From contig PCCS01000006.1 in assembly GCA_002731825.1 (NCBI GenBank), positions 1-63,792 on the forward strand: 63,792 bases of DNA, in the 5' to 3' direction. This DNA comes from Myxococcales bacterium. Its GTDB lineage: Bacteria; Myxococcota_A; Bradymonadia; UBA7976; UBA1532. A program made the translations under genes and the position numbers. The notes under the pieces are model-generated. The model made no database searches, was not told the origin of the DNA, and saw only the letters and a program-made list of their open reading frames with translations. Of the stretch, positions 17,610-27,104 are shown in pieces. How positions within the stretch are numbered: position 1 is the stretch's first letter; each line of letters opens with the position of its first letter.

Positions 17610-20600
17610 TTACAAGCTGCGCAAGAGAAGTTGTGCTTCGGACGCATTATCACCCTTAGGAGCGAGCTTTAAGTAGGTCTTACAATAGCGCTTCGCCTGA
17701 GCTTTATTCTTCTCTTTGACCATATTGCACAAGATGTAATTCGGGCGGGCCAGAGTCTTGTCTGATCGAATCGCCTTCTTGAGTAAGGTTTGGACCTTCC
17801 GCTCATCAAATTTGGGTTTTCGCATGCGGACGTATGCACTGTTTGCAAAGGCCTTGCCCAAACCACTGTCAAGCCGACCAGCCTTATCAAAATCGCTGAT
17901 AGCGTCATTTAATTTGCCAAGGTCAGCCCTTAATTGGCCCCTGACGTACCACGCTTGTGCTTTCTTTGGATCGCACTTGAGAAACTCTGTCAATTCTTTC
18001 TCGGCCGCATTCCACTCTTTGAAATTTTTCGCCATCAATGCGCCGCGTCTCCAAAATACATCGCATAATTCCGTCTTTAACTTCGGCTGTTTCTTAGCCG
18101 CTTTTGCCACCATGTCATATTCGGCTCTCGCCGTTTTATCAGAGCGGCCTCCACCTAGTTCTTGCAGGGCCCTGCCCTTCCAGTAGCGAGCGAAATGATG
18201 CTGCTTGTCGCGCTCCAACACTTTCTGGAACATCTGGATTGCTTGATCGGGTCTTTTTGTCTGAAATGCAATTAATCCAAGATGATAGAAACCTGTTGTA
18301 TTCTTGGTATCGAGATGAACGACCCGGCCAAAACTCGTCTCAGCAGCGGATAGATCCTTCGCTGCATAGTGAGTCAAGCCTGCATTTTTAAGATATTGCA
18401 CATTGTCAGGATCTCGCTTTAAAGCCGTCTCGTAATGGGTTAGAGCCGTCTTGAATTGACCCAGTAATTGGTTTGTCCTGGCCAATTCATAGTCGAGGAC
18501 ACCATAAAAATCGGTCCGCTGCTGTAGGCGCTTAATCTCAGCCATAGCCTCACGTGCTTTCCGGTTCTCTATCAAGGTCGTCAGCAACCCTCGACGGGCC
18601 TGCAAAGAGCCCGGATCCAAGTTCAGCGCAGCCCGATAATGGCCCTCGGCTTGATCGAATAAGGTGGCATTCCCGCTGCTGACCGTTCCAGCCATCTGGA
18701 CCCGTAAATCACCAAGACCCACCTGCATCAACGGATCCCTCGGATGCTCCGCTGCCGCTTTGGTCAAAAATTCGATTGCAGGATCGATCTTTGCCTGCTT
18801 GACCATCAGTTTTGCGATGCGCAGTCGTGCAGTCCCAGAATCGGGGTCCTGCTTGATAGCGGCCTCAAACTTCTTTTTGGCCTCCGCAAATTCTTCCTTT
18901 GCTTCGTGAACAGCGCCTAACTCAATCAAAACATTAGCGTCATGTGGATATTTCTTGTTGGCATCTTTCAGCGCCTCGAAAGCCCGATCATGTCGACTCA
19001 TTTGAGTATAACATTGCGCGATCTTGATGGATGTCTCAGCGCTCTTAGCACCAGCTCGTTCAAGGGCTCTTAATTGATTGACGGCCTCATCAAATCGGCC
19101 ATTCTTGATGTGTTCGTCACTGAGTAGCCCCAATGCTTCAGAATTCGCGGGCCACACCCGAACCGCCGATTTCAAATCGCCAATAGCAGCCTCATTATTG
19201 CCCTGTTTCATGGAAATACGGGCCCGCAGGACAAAGGCATCTGACCGGTCTTGAGGCCGAACACGTCCCGGTGGCTTCAAAGTCAATGTCTGGGTCACCA
19301 GGGCTACAGCTTTGCTGGTATCGCCTCGATGATTTTCGATCTCAGCGAGAACGATATTGACTCGCGGCGTACCGGGGGCAACATCATAGAGCGCTTGCAT
19401 GGTCGCCAAGGCTTCTTGAACCCGACCGAGACGCAAGGCCAGTTCGCCGGCATGGCGCTGTGCCGATAACTGCGATTTATCTAAGCGATAAGCGCGTTTA
19501 AAAGCGTTAAACGCGCCGTCCAACTTATTCGATTTTAATCGAGCATGGCCGAGTAGTGATTGCAGCGCTGCGTTTTTTGGCGCTTTTCGAACCGCCGCTT
19601 CAATATCGGCGGCTGCACTCTTGTCTCCGTCGGCAAGCCGTGATGCTAAAACGGCGAGGGGGAACTGTGTCTTGACCGTCGGATCTAACCCCTTTAACAA
19701 TTTGGATCCAGCCCGTCGCCACTGGGTATTCTCCGGGTAATCTAGACTGCCGAATGCGTACAAATTTAATAATCGAGCCGTCATCTTCGGTTCAAGCTGA
19801 CTTTTCTTTGATTCAAGGATCGCAATCCCATCGCGATAGCCCGCAATTTCAGCCATGGTGACCCCAGACGTAGTGGCTTTCAAGCTCTCTGAACCGTCGC
19901 TGGCATCTGGACTTTTCTCCATGGCGACAACGGGTGCCTTGCTCGCGGTTTGGTCCGTCTTCTTTGGGTCGGTCTTAACCACGGGCTTGTTTATTTTCTT
20001 GGGTGTTTTTTTACGTTTGGCGGCTGGACTAGACGACGATGCGAAAGGACCAATTTCCATCATCATCATCCCAGCAACACCGCCACCACCAAGAACCAAT
20101 AAGCCCATAATAGCCCAAAGAAGAGTCCTGCTGCTCCCTTTCGAGTCTTGTGCCGAAACGGCTCCTGTCTGTGGAGACGAAGGGGCATCTAGCGATACAG
20201 CTGAGGGTGCGTCGGAGGCAGATGACGTTGTTTCGGATCCATCGACCTCGGGCGCAAATAGCCCTTGGTCTGAGCTTAGATCAGGAGGTAATTGAGACGA
20301 AGCAATTGGAGAATCACCCGCCATTTTCGGACTTGGTAAATCCTCTAAATCATCGAAAGGATTGGTCGATGAGATGGGGGTTGGCAAGTCTTCAAATTGA
20401 GGTTGTGGATTTGATTTAGGCGCCGGCAGATCATCCAAATCATCGAAGAGGTCCTTGAGTGGACCGGATGCTTTCGGATTCTCGGTAATCGGCTGTTTAA
20501 TCCCGAAACTAAAATCAAAGTCATCAACCGCTTCATCGGCTCCTTCAGCGACGTTAAGGTCGTCAGCAAGAGGTGGAGGAGGAGGCGGTGGTGGTGGTGT

Positions 20601-20942
20601 CAGACCGTAGGCTTCAACGTCTGCACTGCCAGATTGATCGACCGAGCCTCCAGACTCGCTTATCTCGCTCACAGACTCGTCAAATTCGATACTTTCGAAA
20701 TCACCAAACTTGTCAAACTCATCCCCTAGGTCGAGGGGAGGCGGAGGCGGTGGTGCGACAGACTTTTCGTCAGGGCCCCGTGCCGCGGGCGATGTCTCAT
20801 CTGAAACAGAAGCTGTTGTCCCGTTGCCATAGGCTCGAAAGCTATGGTTGCAAGATGGACATCTGATCAACAGGCCATCTTCTGGGATCTTGTCTTGGCT
20901 CATGCGGTAATCCGCAGCGCAACTTGGGCAGACGATTTTCAT
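17610..20942 (-). CDS. Zinc-ribbon, transmembrane TPR protein (1,110 aa)
   Basis: A large multidomain protein. It opens with an MJ0042-type zinc ribbon (CPSC at 5-8, CPSC at 28-31). A disordered Pro/Asp-rich region with several proline runs and a repeated FDDLEDLPSP motif follows. Next comes one membrane segment (about residues 272-296, rich in G and M), a Lys-rich juxtamembrane stretch, and then roughly 700 residues of TPR repeats. The ribbon faces the cytoplasm and the TPR domain the periplasm if topology follows the positive-inside pattern. The architecture recalls Myxococcus gliding-complex proteins with N-terminal zinc ribbons, some of which contact MglA; that comparison is from memory. 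It is divergent from the PBP1A gene. Confidence 0.75.
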   Translation of the reverse strand: MKIVCPSCAADYRMSQDKIPEDGLLIRCPSCNHSFRAYGNGTTASVSDETSPAARGPDEKSVAPPPPPPLDLGDEFDKFGDFESIEFDESVSEISESGGSVDQSGSADVEAYGLTPPPPPPPPPLADDLNVAEGADEAVDDFDFSFGIKQPITENPKASGPLKDLFDDLDDLPAPKSNPQPQFEDLPTPISSTNPFDDLEDLPSPKMAGDSPIASSQLPPDLSSDQGLFAPEVDGSETTSSASDAPSAVSLDAPSSPQTGAVSAQDSKGSSRTLLWAIMGLLVLGGGGVAGMMMMEIGPFASSSSPAAKRKKTPKKINKPVVKTDPKKTDQTASKAPVVAMEKSPDASDGSESLKATTSGVTMAEIAGYRDGIAILESKKSQLEPKMTARLLNLYAFGSLDYPENTQWRRAGSKLLKGLDPTVKTQFPLAVLASRLADGDKSAAADIEAAVRKAPKNAALQSLLGHARLKSNKLDGAFNAFKRAYRLDKSQLSAQRHAGELALRLGRVQEALATMQALYDVAPGTPRVNIVLAEIENHRGDTSKAVALVTQTLTLKPPGRVRPQDRSDAFVLRARISMKQGNNEAAIGDLKSAVRVWPANSEALGLLSDEHIKNGRFDEAVNQLRALERAGAKSAETSIKIAQCYTQMSRHDRAFEALKDANKKYPHDANVLIELGAVHEAKEEFAEAKKKFEAAIKQDPDSGTARLRIAKLMVKQAKIDPAIEFLTKAAAEHPRDPLMQVGLGDLRVQMAGTVSSGNATLFDQAEGHYRAALNLDPGSLQARRGLLTTLIENRKAREAMAEIKRLQQRTDFYGVLDYELARTNQLLGQFKTALTHYETALKRDPDNVQYLKNAGLTHYAAKDLSAAETSFGRVVHLDTKNTTGFYHLGLIAFQTKRPDQAIQMFQKVLERDKQHHFARYWKGRALQELGGGRSDKTARAEYDMVAKAAKKQPKLKTELCDVFWRRGALMAKNFKEWNAAEKELTEFLKCDPKKAQAWYVRGQLRADLGKLNDAISDFDKAGRLDSGLGKAFANSAYVRMRKPKFDERKVQTLLKKAIRSDKTLARPNYILCNMVKEKNKAQAKRYCKTYLKLAPKGDNASEAQLLLRSL

Positions 20943-21297
20943 CGTTTCCTCACTTGTATAGCCGGGCTGAATGCCCCCGTCTTATCAACACTTGAACCCC
21001 TCAAGTGTCGATTGATCCATATGAACCGAAAGGGTGGCCCGACAACTAGGTCGTCCTTGCTTGATGCCATCCTAGCTCGAACGCGACCAAATGAACAATT
21101 ATGTGTGTTTAATAGTTCTCGAATTATCTGGCCTAACCATCGCACCGCTCATTTCTAGCAACTGTACGTCTCAGATGCCATAGCTGATGCGCAACAGAAA
21201 TAGATCGAGACAATCCGTGGAATAGACAGCGCGTATAAATTGATTATGATGCAAATTGATTCCAGGGTATTCACGGTCACGGTATAGGATTAAGGCG
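20943..21297. other. Divergent intergenic region with inverted repeat
   Basis: This 355-nt gap lies between the zinc-ribbon/TPR gene and the PBP1A gene and must hold both promoters. I see no convincing small gene or consensus promoter pair. The clearest structure is a perfect 8-bp inverted repeat at 20988-21008 (ACACTTGA, 5 nt, TCAAGTGT), which has no T-run on either strand. Confidence 0.6.
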
Positions 21298-23913
21298 GTG
21301 TCAAAAAAGAAGGTTCACACGCCTAAAAAGAAGGATAGAAAACCAAGAAAACGTCCCCCAAAAAAGACGTTGGGTTCTCGTCTAAAGCAACTCTTGATGC
21401 TGTCCTTTGCTTTGGCTGCCCTTGGTTGCACAGCCGTTGTGGGCGTCTACCTCTATTACGCCCACGGCCTCCCCGATTATCGAGATCTAGCAGACTATCA
21501 ACCGCCACAGATTTCACGTGTGTACGCCCAAGATGGGTCGATCATTGGAGAGTTCTACGAGGAGCGGAGAACTCTGGTCGACCGAAGTCAGATCCCCGAG
21601 GTTCTAATCCAGGCCATTCTATCGGCGGAGGATGCTGATTTCTATTCCCATAAAGGGCTCGATTATATGGGGATGGCACGAGCGGTCTATAATAGCGTCA
21701 GAGCCGGTCGGGTTACGGGCAGCGGCAGTACCATCACCCAACAAACCGTTAAAAACCTCCTCCTGACCCCCAAGAAAAGCATCAGACGGAAAGTCAGGGA
21801 ACTCATACTGGCCCGCCGACTGGAACAACATTTGTCCAAGGACGATATTTTGGCCATATACTTAAACGCCATTTATCTGGGACATGGCCGGTATGGTGTT
21901 CAGGAGGCAGCACAATATTATTTTGGGAAAGACGCCAGTCGTCTGGGCCTGAACGAGTCAGCGACGCTGGCGGGCCTCATCCAATCACCCGAACGCATTT
22001 CCCCGTTCAAACACCCCAAGCGTGCTCGACAACGACGACACTATGTGCTGAAGCAAATGGTCAAGAATGGCCACATCCAAAAACGAGACGCAGACCGCAT
22101 TGAATCTCAAGGGTTTGCATTACGGACACGGACAAAAACAAGCCGAGATAAGTTCGGTTGGTTTGTCGATGAGGTCTACAAGCGGTTGCTCAAGTCATAC
22201 ACACCGAAAGAAATTAAAAGGGCCGGCCTTAAGATCCATACGACCATCGACCCAATCCGCCAGACAGCGGCTATGAAGTCAGTTCAAATGGGACTGAACT
22301 CATTAGACAAACGACAGACCTATGGACGACCCATCAGTCGGGTCAACGACAAGGGGATAAAACGATGGTCGAAACGTCAGCGCAAAAGACTAAAGGGACA
22401 GACTTTAAAAGTCGGCAAAACGATTGAGGGACGGGTCTTGGCCATCAAAAAAGATGTCATTGAGCTGGATTTGTTGGTCAACAAAGCCGAGCTCAGGCGG
22501 ACCGTATTGAAAAAACGTCATGCCCTTTTGAAGAAAAGACCGATTCGGCTCGGCGATATCATCAAAGTGAAAATTGCATCCCGACCTCAGCCTGGTTCAG
22601 GAGAGCCGCTCAAAGTCACACTCCCCGAACTTCCACAAGCCGCTCTGATTGTCATCGACAATGAATCGAGAGATGTGTTGGCCATGGTTGGAGGCTGGAA
22701 TTATGCCATCTCTAAATTCAATCGCTCAACTCGATCCAAGAGACAGCCAGGCAGTGCTTTTAAACCGTTTGTATGGGGTGCGGCAATCGCATCCAGACAG
22801 TTTACTGCCGCATCCAATTTATTAGATGCACCGGAAACATTGAGAGTATACCAAGGGCGTTTTTGGCAACCCAGAAACTACACTCGTAAATTTAAAGGGG
22901 CCATCAGTCTACGTGATGCTTTAGCCAATTCAGTCAATTCCATTGCGGTTCATCTAACGGAAGCGGTCGGCATTGAGTCTGTTCATCAGTTTGCCAAAAA
23001 TTCGGGTATTAAATCAAAGGTCGGCCGCGGTTTATCAGCCGCGTTGGGTTCAAGCGAAGTCAGAATGATAGAATTGGTCAATGGCTACTCAACCATCGCA
23101 TCGTCGGGCCATTTCAAAGAGCCCCGCCTCATCCGGAAAATTGAGACTTCGAACCGCGAGATCAAAACGCCGAAACAAGCGCAACTGGGAGACTCGCTCT
23201 CTCCAGACGTTACATTCATCGTTCGGTCACTCTTGAGATCCGTGGTCACTGATGGAAGCGGGCGCGGACTGAAAAGTGTAAAAAGACAGGTTGTCGGCAA
23301 AACTGGAACAACCAATCAGGCAAGAGATGCTTGGTTTGTTGGCTCATTACCGGACGTTTCGTTTGCAACATGGGTGGGTTTCGATAATGGCCGACCGCTG
23401 GGGCGTAAAGAATCAGGTAGCCGAACGGCCGTACCGATTATCAAACATTATTTAGACCAAGCAGAGACAGACGGCCCGGATTGGAAATCGTCGACTAAAG
23501 GTGTCAGCGAACTCACCATCGTAGCTGACGGACGTCTGGCGCAAGCGGAGGCAACAGGCACACGAGTGGAGTTCTTTCTCAATGGGACAGAACCAACGGA
23601 CGTCGCCCCCCTCGAAGGTGAAATCGACGAGAATGCTTTTCTCATGAACCCTGGCTCAGAGGCGAAGGATCAAGACATAAAGCCGTCCGGGGGTGCTCTA
23701 AACCCTGTCTCAGATGCGCCAATTGATACGATGAATTTAGATCTGACACCGGTCTCTGCACGCAAAGGTAAAACTCGCCCTAGGCCAGCTGTCGATCTCT
23801 CTCTCAAAGGCTCGGTCGACGATGGACCTCAGAACAGACAAGAAAACGGTCCTGTACCCGAGGAAGATGAGCAGTCATCGGATGAAGATGACGATGAAGA
23901 CCGACCCCAATAA
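21298..23913 (+). CDS. mrcA: Class A penicillin-binding protein (PBP1A)
   Basis: A bifunctional peptidoglycan synthase of about 871 residues. A very basic cytoplasmic tail is followed by one membrane segment (about 36-55). The GT51 glycosyltransferase has the catalytic Glu in EDADFYSHKG (E111) and GSTITQQ. The transpeptidase has its active Ser in GSAFKPF (S486), SVN (545-547) and KTG (668-670). Between these lies an OB-like insert as in other PBP1A proteins. The C-terminal 130 residues are a disordered, Pro/Asp-rich tail ending in an acidic run. The start is uncertain: GTG at 21298 follows AAGGCG closely, while TTG at 21256 extends the frame by 14 residues. Confidence 0.94.
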   Translation: MSKKKVHTPKKKDRKPRKRPPKKTLGSRLKQLLMLSFALAALGCTAVVGVYLYYAHGLPDYRDLADYQPPQISRVYAQDGSIIGEFYEERRTLVDRSQIPEVLIQAILSAEDADFYSHKGLDYMGMARAVYNSVRAGRVTGSGSTITQQTVKNLLLTPKKSIRRKVRELILARRLEQHLSKDDILAIYLNAIYLGHGRYGVQEAAQYYFGKDASRLGLNESATLAGLIQSPERISPFKHPKRARQRRHYVLKQMVKNGHIQKRDADRIESQGFALRTRTKTSRDKFGWFVDEVYKRLLKSYTPKEIKRAGLKIHTTIDPIRQTAAMKSVQMGLNSLDKRQTYGRPISRVNDKGIKRWSKRQRKRLKGQTLKVGKTIEGRVLAIKKDVIELDLLVNKAELRRTVLKKRHALLKKRPIRLGDIIKVKIASRPQPGSGEPLKVTLPELPQAALIVIDNESRDVLAMVGGWNYAISKFNRSTRSKRQPGSAFKPFVWGAAIASRQFTAASNLLDAPETLRVYQGRFWQPRNYTRKFKGAISLRDALANSVNSIAVHLTEAVGIESVHQFAKNSGIKSKVGRGLSAALGSSEVRMIELVNGYSTIASSGHFKEPRLIRKIETSNREIKTPKQAQLGDSLSPDVTFIVRSLLRSVVTDGSGRGLKSVKRQVVGKTGTTNQARDAWFVGSLPDVSFATWVGFDNGRPLGRKESGSRTAVPIIKHYLDQAETDGPDWKSSTKGVSELTIVADGRLAQAEATGTRVEFFLNGTEPTDVAPLEGEIDENAFLMNPGSEAKDQDIKPSGGALNPVSDAPIDTMNLDLTPVSARKGKTRPRPAVDLSLKGSVDDGPQNRQENGPVPEEDEQSSDEDDDEDRPQ

Positions 23914-24050
23914 ATTGGCCGTTCCTGGTGCGATGCAACAAACAAAGCGCTTTGGGCGATGATCGTGGACAGGATTATCGAGTTCCTTCAAGATACCAGC
24001 GTTCAAACGGTGCCTGAGTAAGACACTTAACCGACTGCGGAGAAAACCCG

Positions 24051-24659
24051 GTGACCGAAAATCAACACGGTGAGGAAGAGCCCTTTGTACACGAATCCGT
24101 TGTATTAGATGGTGATGTGACCATTGGCAATGGGACCAAGATTTGGCACTTCAGTAAGTTGCTGGGTCCACTGACCATCGGACAGAACTGCAGCTTCGGT
24201 CAAAATGTTGTCATCGAACGCAATGTGAAAATTGGCAATAACGTCAAAATCCAAAACAATGTCTCCGTGTACTCTGGTGTCATTCTTGAAGATGATGTTT
24301 TTTGTGGCCCATCGATGGTCTTTACAAATGTTGGCACGCCACGAAGTGCATATCCACGACGTGGACAATATCTTGAAACACGCGTTTGCCGAGGCGCCTC
24401 TATCGGCGCAAATGCAACAGTGGTTTGCGGAAACACTCTTGGACAATATTGCCTGATCGGAGCGGGTGCCGTCGTGACGAAAGATGTACCCGCATACGGT
24501 CTAGTCTATGGAAACCCCGCACGCCTGAAGGGCTGGGCCTGCTTTTGCGGCGAACGCCTGGCCTTTGGTATACACGACGGTCAAGAATCCTGTACGTGTG
24601 AGGAATGCGGCCGAACGTATGACCGTATTGGACTCAATGTCACCGAACGAGCCTCCTAA
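24051..24659 (+). CDS. Hexapeptide-repeat sugar N-acetyltransferase
   Basis: A 202-residue left-handed beta-helix protein with repeating hexapeptides (VTIGNG, LTIGQN, VKIGNN, ASIGAN, CLIGAG). It also carries the loop FTNVGTPRSAYPRR and the terminal GAGAVVTKDVPAYGLVYGNPAR. This matches the WbpD/WlbB group that acetylates UDP-2-acetamido-3-amino-glucuronate for surface polysaccharides. A C-terminal extension carries four cysteines (ACFCGE...CTCEECG), a likely zinc knuckle also known in this group. The GTG start at 24051 is preceded by GGAG about 10 nt upstream. No other polysaccharide gene is adjacent. Confidence 0.85.
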   Translation: MTENQHGEEEPFVHESVVLDGDVTIGNGTKIWHFSKLLGPLTIGQNCSFGQNVVIERNVKIGNNVKIQNNVSVYSGVILEDDVFCGPSMVFTNVGTPRSAYPRRGQYLETRVCRGASIGANATVVCGNTLGQYCLIGAGAVVTKDVPAYGLVYGNPARLKGWACFCGERLAFGIHDGQESCTCEECGRTYDRIGLNVTERAS

Positions 24660-24688
24660 GCAGATGATTGCGAAAGCAGGACGAAGAC

Positions 24689-25132
24689 GTGGGTAGATTT
24701 AGGGACATGGTCGTGCAGCTGGGGCTGTCTGCCGGGCGATTGATACTGTCACAACCCCGAGTTCAGCATCAGGTCGATAAAGTTAATGGTCGCATCAAAG
24801 AATCACGGGAAACCGTTGAGGCTTGGTTAAGTAATCTAGAAGACGAACTGTGGGTTTGGGTCCGGCGAATGCAGGATGAGGCCCAACGCGCCCATACCCA
24901 AGTTGACCGGGCCAGGCACGCGAATGCGTATTATCATACGCTGGGTCTTAAACCAGGCGCGACTTTAGAGGAAATCAAGCAAGCCTGGCGTAAAGCAATG
25001 CGAAAAAATCATCCCGACTTATTCGCCCATGATCCTGTAGCCGAGCGTGCTGCGCACACCCGTAGCCAGGAACTAAACACGGCCTATACAGAATTATGTG
25101 CCCTTCTCAGTGGTCGCCAACGGAGCCTGTGA
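24689..25132 (+). CDS. J-domain (DnaJ-like) protein
   Basis: A protein of about 147 residues. The C-terminal 65 residues are a J-domain: YYHTLGLKPGATLEEIKQAWRK, then the HPD tripeptide (about residue 108) that stimulates DnaK ATPase, then a helix with LNTAYTEL. The N-terminal half is a charged amphipathic helix without a Gly/Phe or zinc region, so it is a dedicated co-chaperone rather than a general DnaJ. I chose the GTG at 24689 because AGGA lies 7 nt upstream; a TTG at 24668 is possible. Its 3' end overlaps the convergent rng by 26 nt. Confidence 0.82.
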   Translation: MGRFRDMVVQLGLSAGRLILSQPRVQHQVDKVNGRIKESRETVEAWLSNLEDELWVWVRRMQDEAQRAHTQVDRARHANAYYHTLGLKPGATLEEIKQAWRKAMRKNHPDLFAHDPVAERAAHTRSQELNTAYTELCALLSGRQRSL

Positions 25133-26645
25133 ACTTTTGACCAACGACCAGATCAGACTGGTCGATAGCCGACACTTCAAAATGTTCCAAGTGAAAGTCT
25201 GGCCGGCTTTCTAATCGAATCGTTCGCTCTAGTCTTGATTCAAGTTCATCTATCAAAACGTGCTCATCAGCATGAAAACTAGCAGAAACACGAGGGTGGA
25301 CGGACACCCTTATGGTTTTAGCGCGCATCGATGGGCCCTCCCTTAGCAGGGTCCGATAGACTTCGTGGGCAATGGTTGTCCTACTTTTTAAAAGGCCTGT
25401 ACCGTCGCAATAAAAGCAGGATTCAGAAACCGAACGGACAAGGGACTCACGGACCCGTTTTCGCGTCATTTCGACAAGACCGAGCTCGCTGATTTTGAGG
25501 ATGTTTGTTCGCGCACGGTCACTCTCTAACGCCAGTTCTAGATCGGCATAAACACGGTGCCGATTACTGGGCGACTCCATATCGATGAAATCGATAACAA
25601 TAATGCCGCCAATGTTACGGAGACGAAGCTGGCGAACGACCTCGGTCACCGCCTCAACGTTGGTCTTTAAAATGGTGTCTGCCAAGTTTCTCTTACCAAC
25701 AAATCGACCTGTATTGACGTCTATAGCTGTTAAAGCCTCGGTCTGATCGATGATGAGGTATCCGCCACTGGGAAGCCAAACCTTTCTAGACAAGGCCCGG
25801 TTCAGCTCAATCTCAACCCCATAATGATCGAAAATGGGTCCGTCACCACCGAAGCGGATGACGCGCTCTGCATAGCGCGGCATAAATCGGCGCATAAAAT
25901 CTAGGAGTCTTGAAAATTCGACTTCATCATCGATGACGATCTGCTCTAGGTCCGGCATGACGAGATCTCGTGCCGACCTTAAGAGCAAATCTAAGTCGTC
26001 ATAGAGCGTCACCGGAGCCGCACTGTTCTCCATTCGATTGATGATATCATTCCAAACCTGGCTCAAGAATTCGACGTCAGCCCCAAGTTCTTCGAGACTG
26101 CGACCTTCGGCCGCCGTCCGAGCAACGAACCCACCACCTTGAGGGACCAGCGTCTCAAGGGCTTCTCTTAGTCGTCTCCGCTCTTCTTCATCGGAAATGC
26201 GACGACTGATACCAACATGCTCAACCGTTGGCATATAAACCAAGTGTCGACCCGCGATGCTGACATTACTGGTGACTCGAGCGCCCTTAGTCCCCAAAGG
26301 TTCTTTGGAGACCTGAACCATGATCTCTTGCCCCTCATGTAACAGATTTTGAATGGGCGGATGGTAGCTCTCAGATCGGGTGTCGGACATTGAGTTGGAT
26401 GCACTCCGACTGCGCCTTGCATCTGTTACATCAGCGACATACAAAAACGCCGCTCGCTCGAGTCCAATGTCGACAAAGGCCGCTTGCATACCAGGGAGTA
26501 CTCGTGTGACTCGGCCTTTGTAAATATTACCAAGTAAACCGGTTGTCTTACGTCGTTCGATCATCAATTCGACGACTTTGTTATCTTCGATAACACCGAT
26601 TCGGGTTTCGTGTGGACTACAATTAATTACGAGTGAGTTTGCCAT
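25107..26645 (-). CDS. rng: Ribonuclease G/E family endoribonuclease
   Basis: The 512-residue enzyme cleaves single-stranded AU-rich RNA and matures 16S rRNA ends. An S1 domain lies near the N-terminus (LGNIYKGRVTRVLPGMQAAFVDIG), interrupted by a Ser-rich insert. The DNase I-like catalytic half carries the two metal-binding Asp sites in LTAIDVNTGRFVG and GGIIVIDFIDM. The Zn-link cysteines are in SCFYCDGTGLL (about residue 411). It lacks the long RNase E degradosome tail, so it is RNase G size. It starts at ATG 26645, about 20 nt downstream of the S24/S26 peptidase gene. Confidence 0.93.
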   Translation of the reverse strand: MANSLVINCSPHETRIGVIEDNKVVELMIERRKTTGLLGNIYKGRVTRVLPGMQAAFVDIGLERAAFLYVADVTDARRSRSASNSMSDTRSESYHPPIQNLLHEGQEIMVQVSKEPLGTKGARVTSNVSIAGRHLVYMPTVEHVGISRRISDEEERRRLREALETLVPQGGGFVARTAAEGRSLEELGADVEFLSQVWNDIINRMENSAAPVTLYDDLDLLLRSARDLVMPDLEQIVIDDEVEFSRLLDFMRRFMPRYAERVIRFGGDGPIFDHYGVEIELNRALSRKVWLPSGGYLIIDQTEALTAIDVNTGRFVGKRNLADTILKTNVEAVTEVVRQLRLRNIGGIIVIDFIDMESPSNRHRVYADLELALESDRARTNILKISELGLVEMTRKRVRESLVRSVSESCFYCDGTGLLKSRTTIAHEVYRTLLREGPSMRAKTIRVSVHPRVSASFHADEHVLIDELESRLERTIRLESRPDFHLEHFEVSAIDQSDLVVGQKFTGSVGDH

Positions 26646-26666
26646 ATGCGTATGTTGACCGAAGTC

Positions 26667-27104
26667 TTATCGGCTTCCAAGAAACCCGTGCCGAATTTTT
26701 GAAATAAACCGACGAGATGCACCAAGAGATCGGGCGATGAGGACCGTCGTAAGCCCTGAGTAAACGACTTTTTCAACGCCATCACGCTGCCTTTGGGCGA
26801 GGCGACCCACGATTTCATCGGCTCGCACCCATGCATCAGGACGGGGAAGAGCATCTCCCCAAATGAGAAATCGCCCCTGTCTAGGTCCAGCTACAACCCG
26901 ATGTAATGGGCCGGTCTCTGTTCGCTCTAATAAGACAACATCACCGATACGAGGCGGATGGATAAGCGGTTCCACATGAACCGTATCGCCATCCATAATA
27001 AACGGCCACATAGACTGGCCTCTGGCCACAAACTGAACAGCTTGACCCCTGGCGAGCAGCTCATTCGACAAAGAGGCCGTCATCGCTGCATCGACCTGCG
27101 CCAT
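26667..27104 (-). CDS. S24/S26-type peptidase of the RiPP-like cluster
   Basis: A 145-residue protein with the signal-peptidase-like fold: nucleophile Ser31 in ARGQSMWPFIMDGD, the strand GDVVLLER, then LHRVV (His68), and a terminal WGDALPRPD box. Bacterial type I signal peptidases use a Ser/Lys dyad. Here the Lys position is occupied by His, as in the SipW/Sec11 subgroup. There is no N-terminal membrane anchor, unlike exported-protein signal peptidases, which fits cytoplasmic trimming of a small substrate. Its ATG overlaps the stop of the radical SAM gene by one base (TGATG). The natural candidate substrate is the 58-residue peptide three genes upstream; this is inferred from position. Confidence 0.8.
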   Translation of the reverse strand: MAQVDAAMTASLSNELLARGQAVQFVARGQSMWPFIMDGDTVHVEPLIHPPRIGDVVLLERTETGPLHRVVAGPRQGRFLIWGDALPRPDAWVRADEIVGRLAQRQRDGVEKVVYSGLTTVLIARSLGASRRFISKIRHGFLGSR

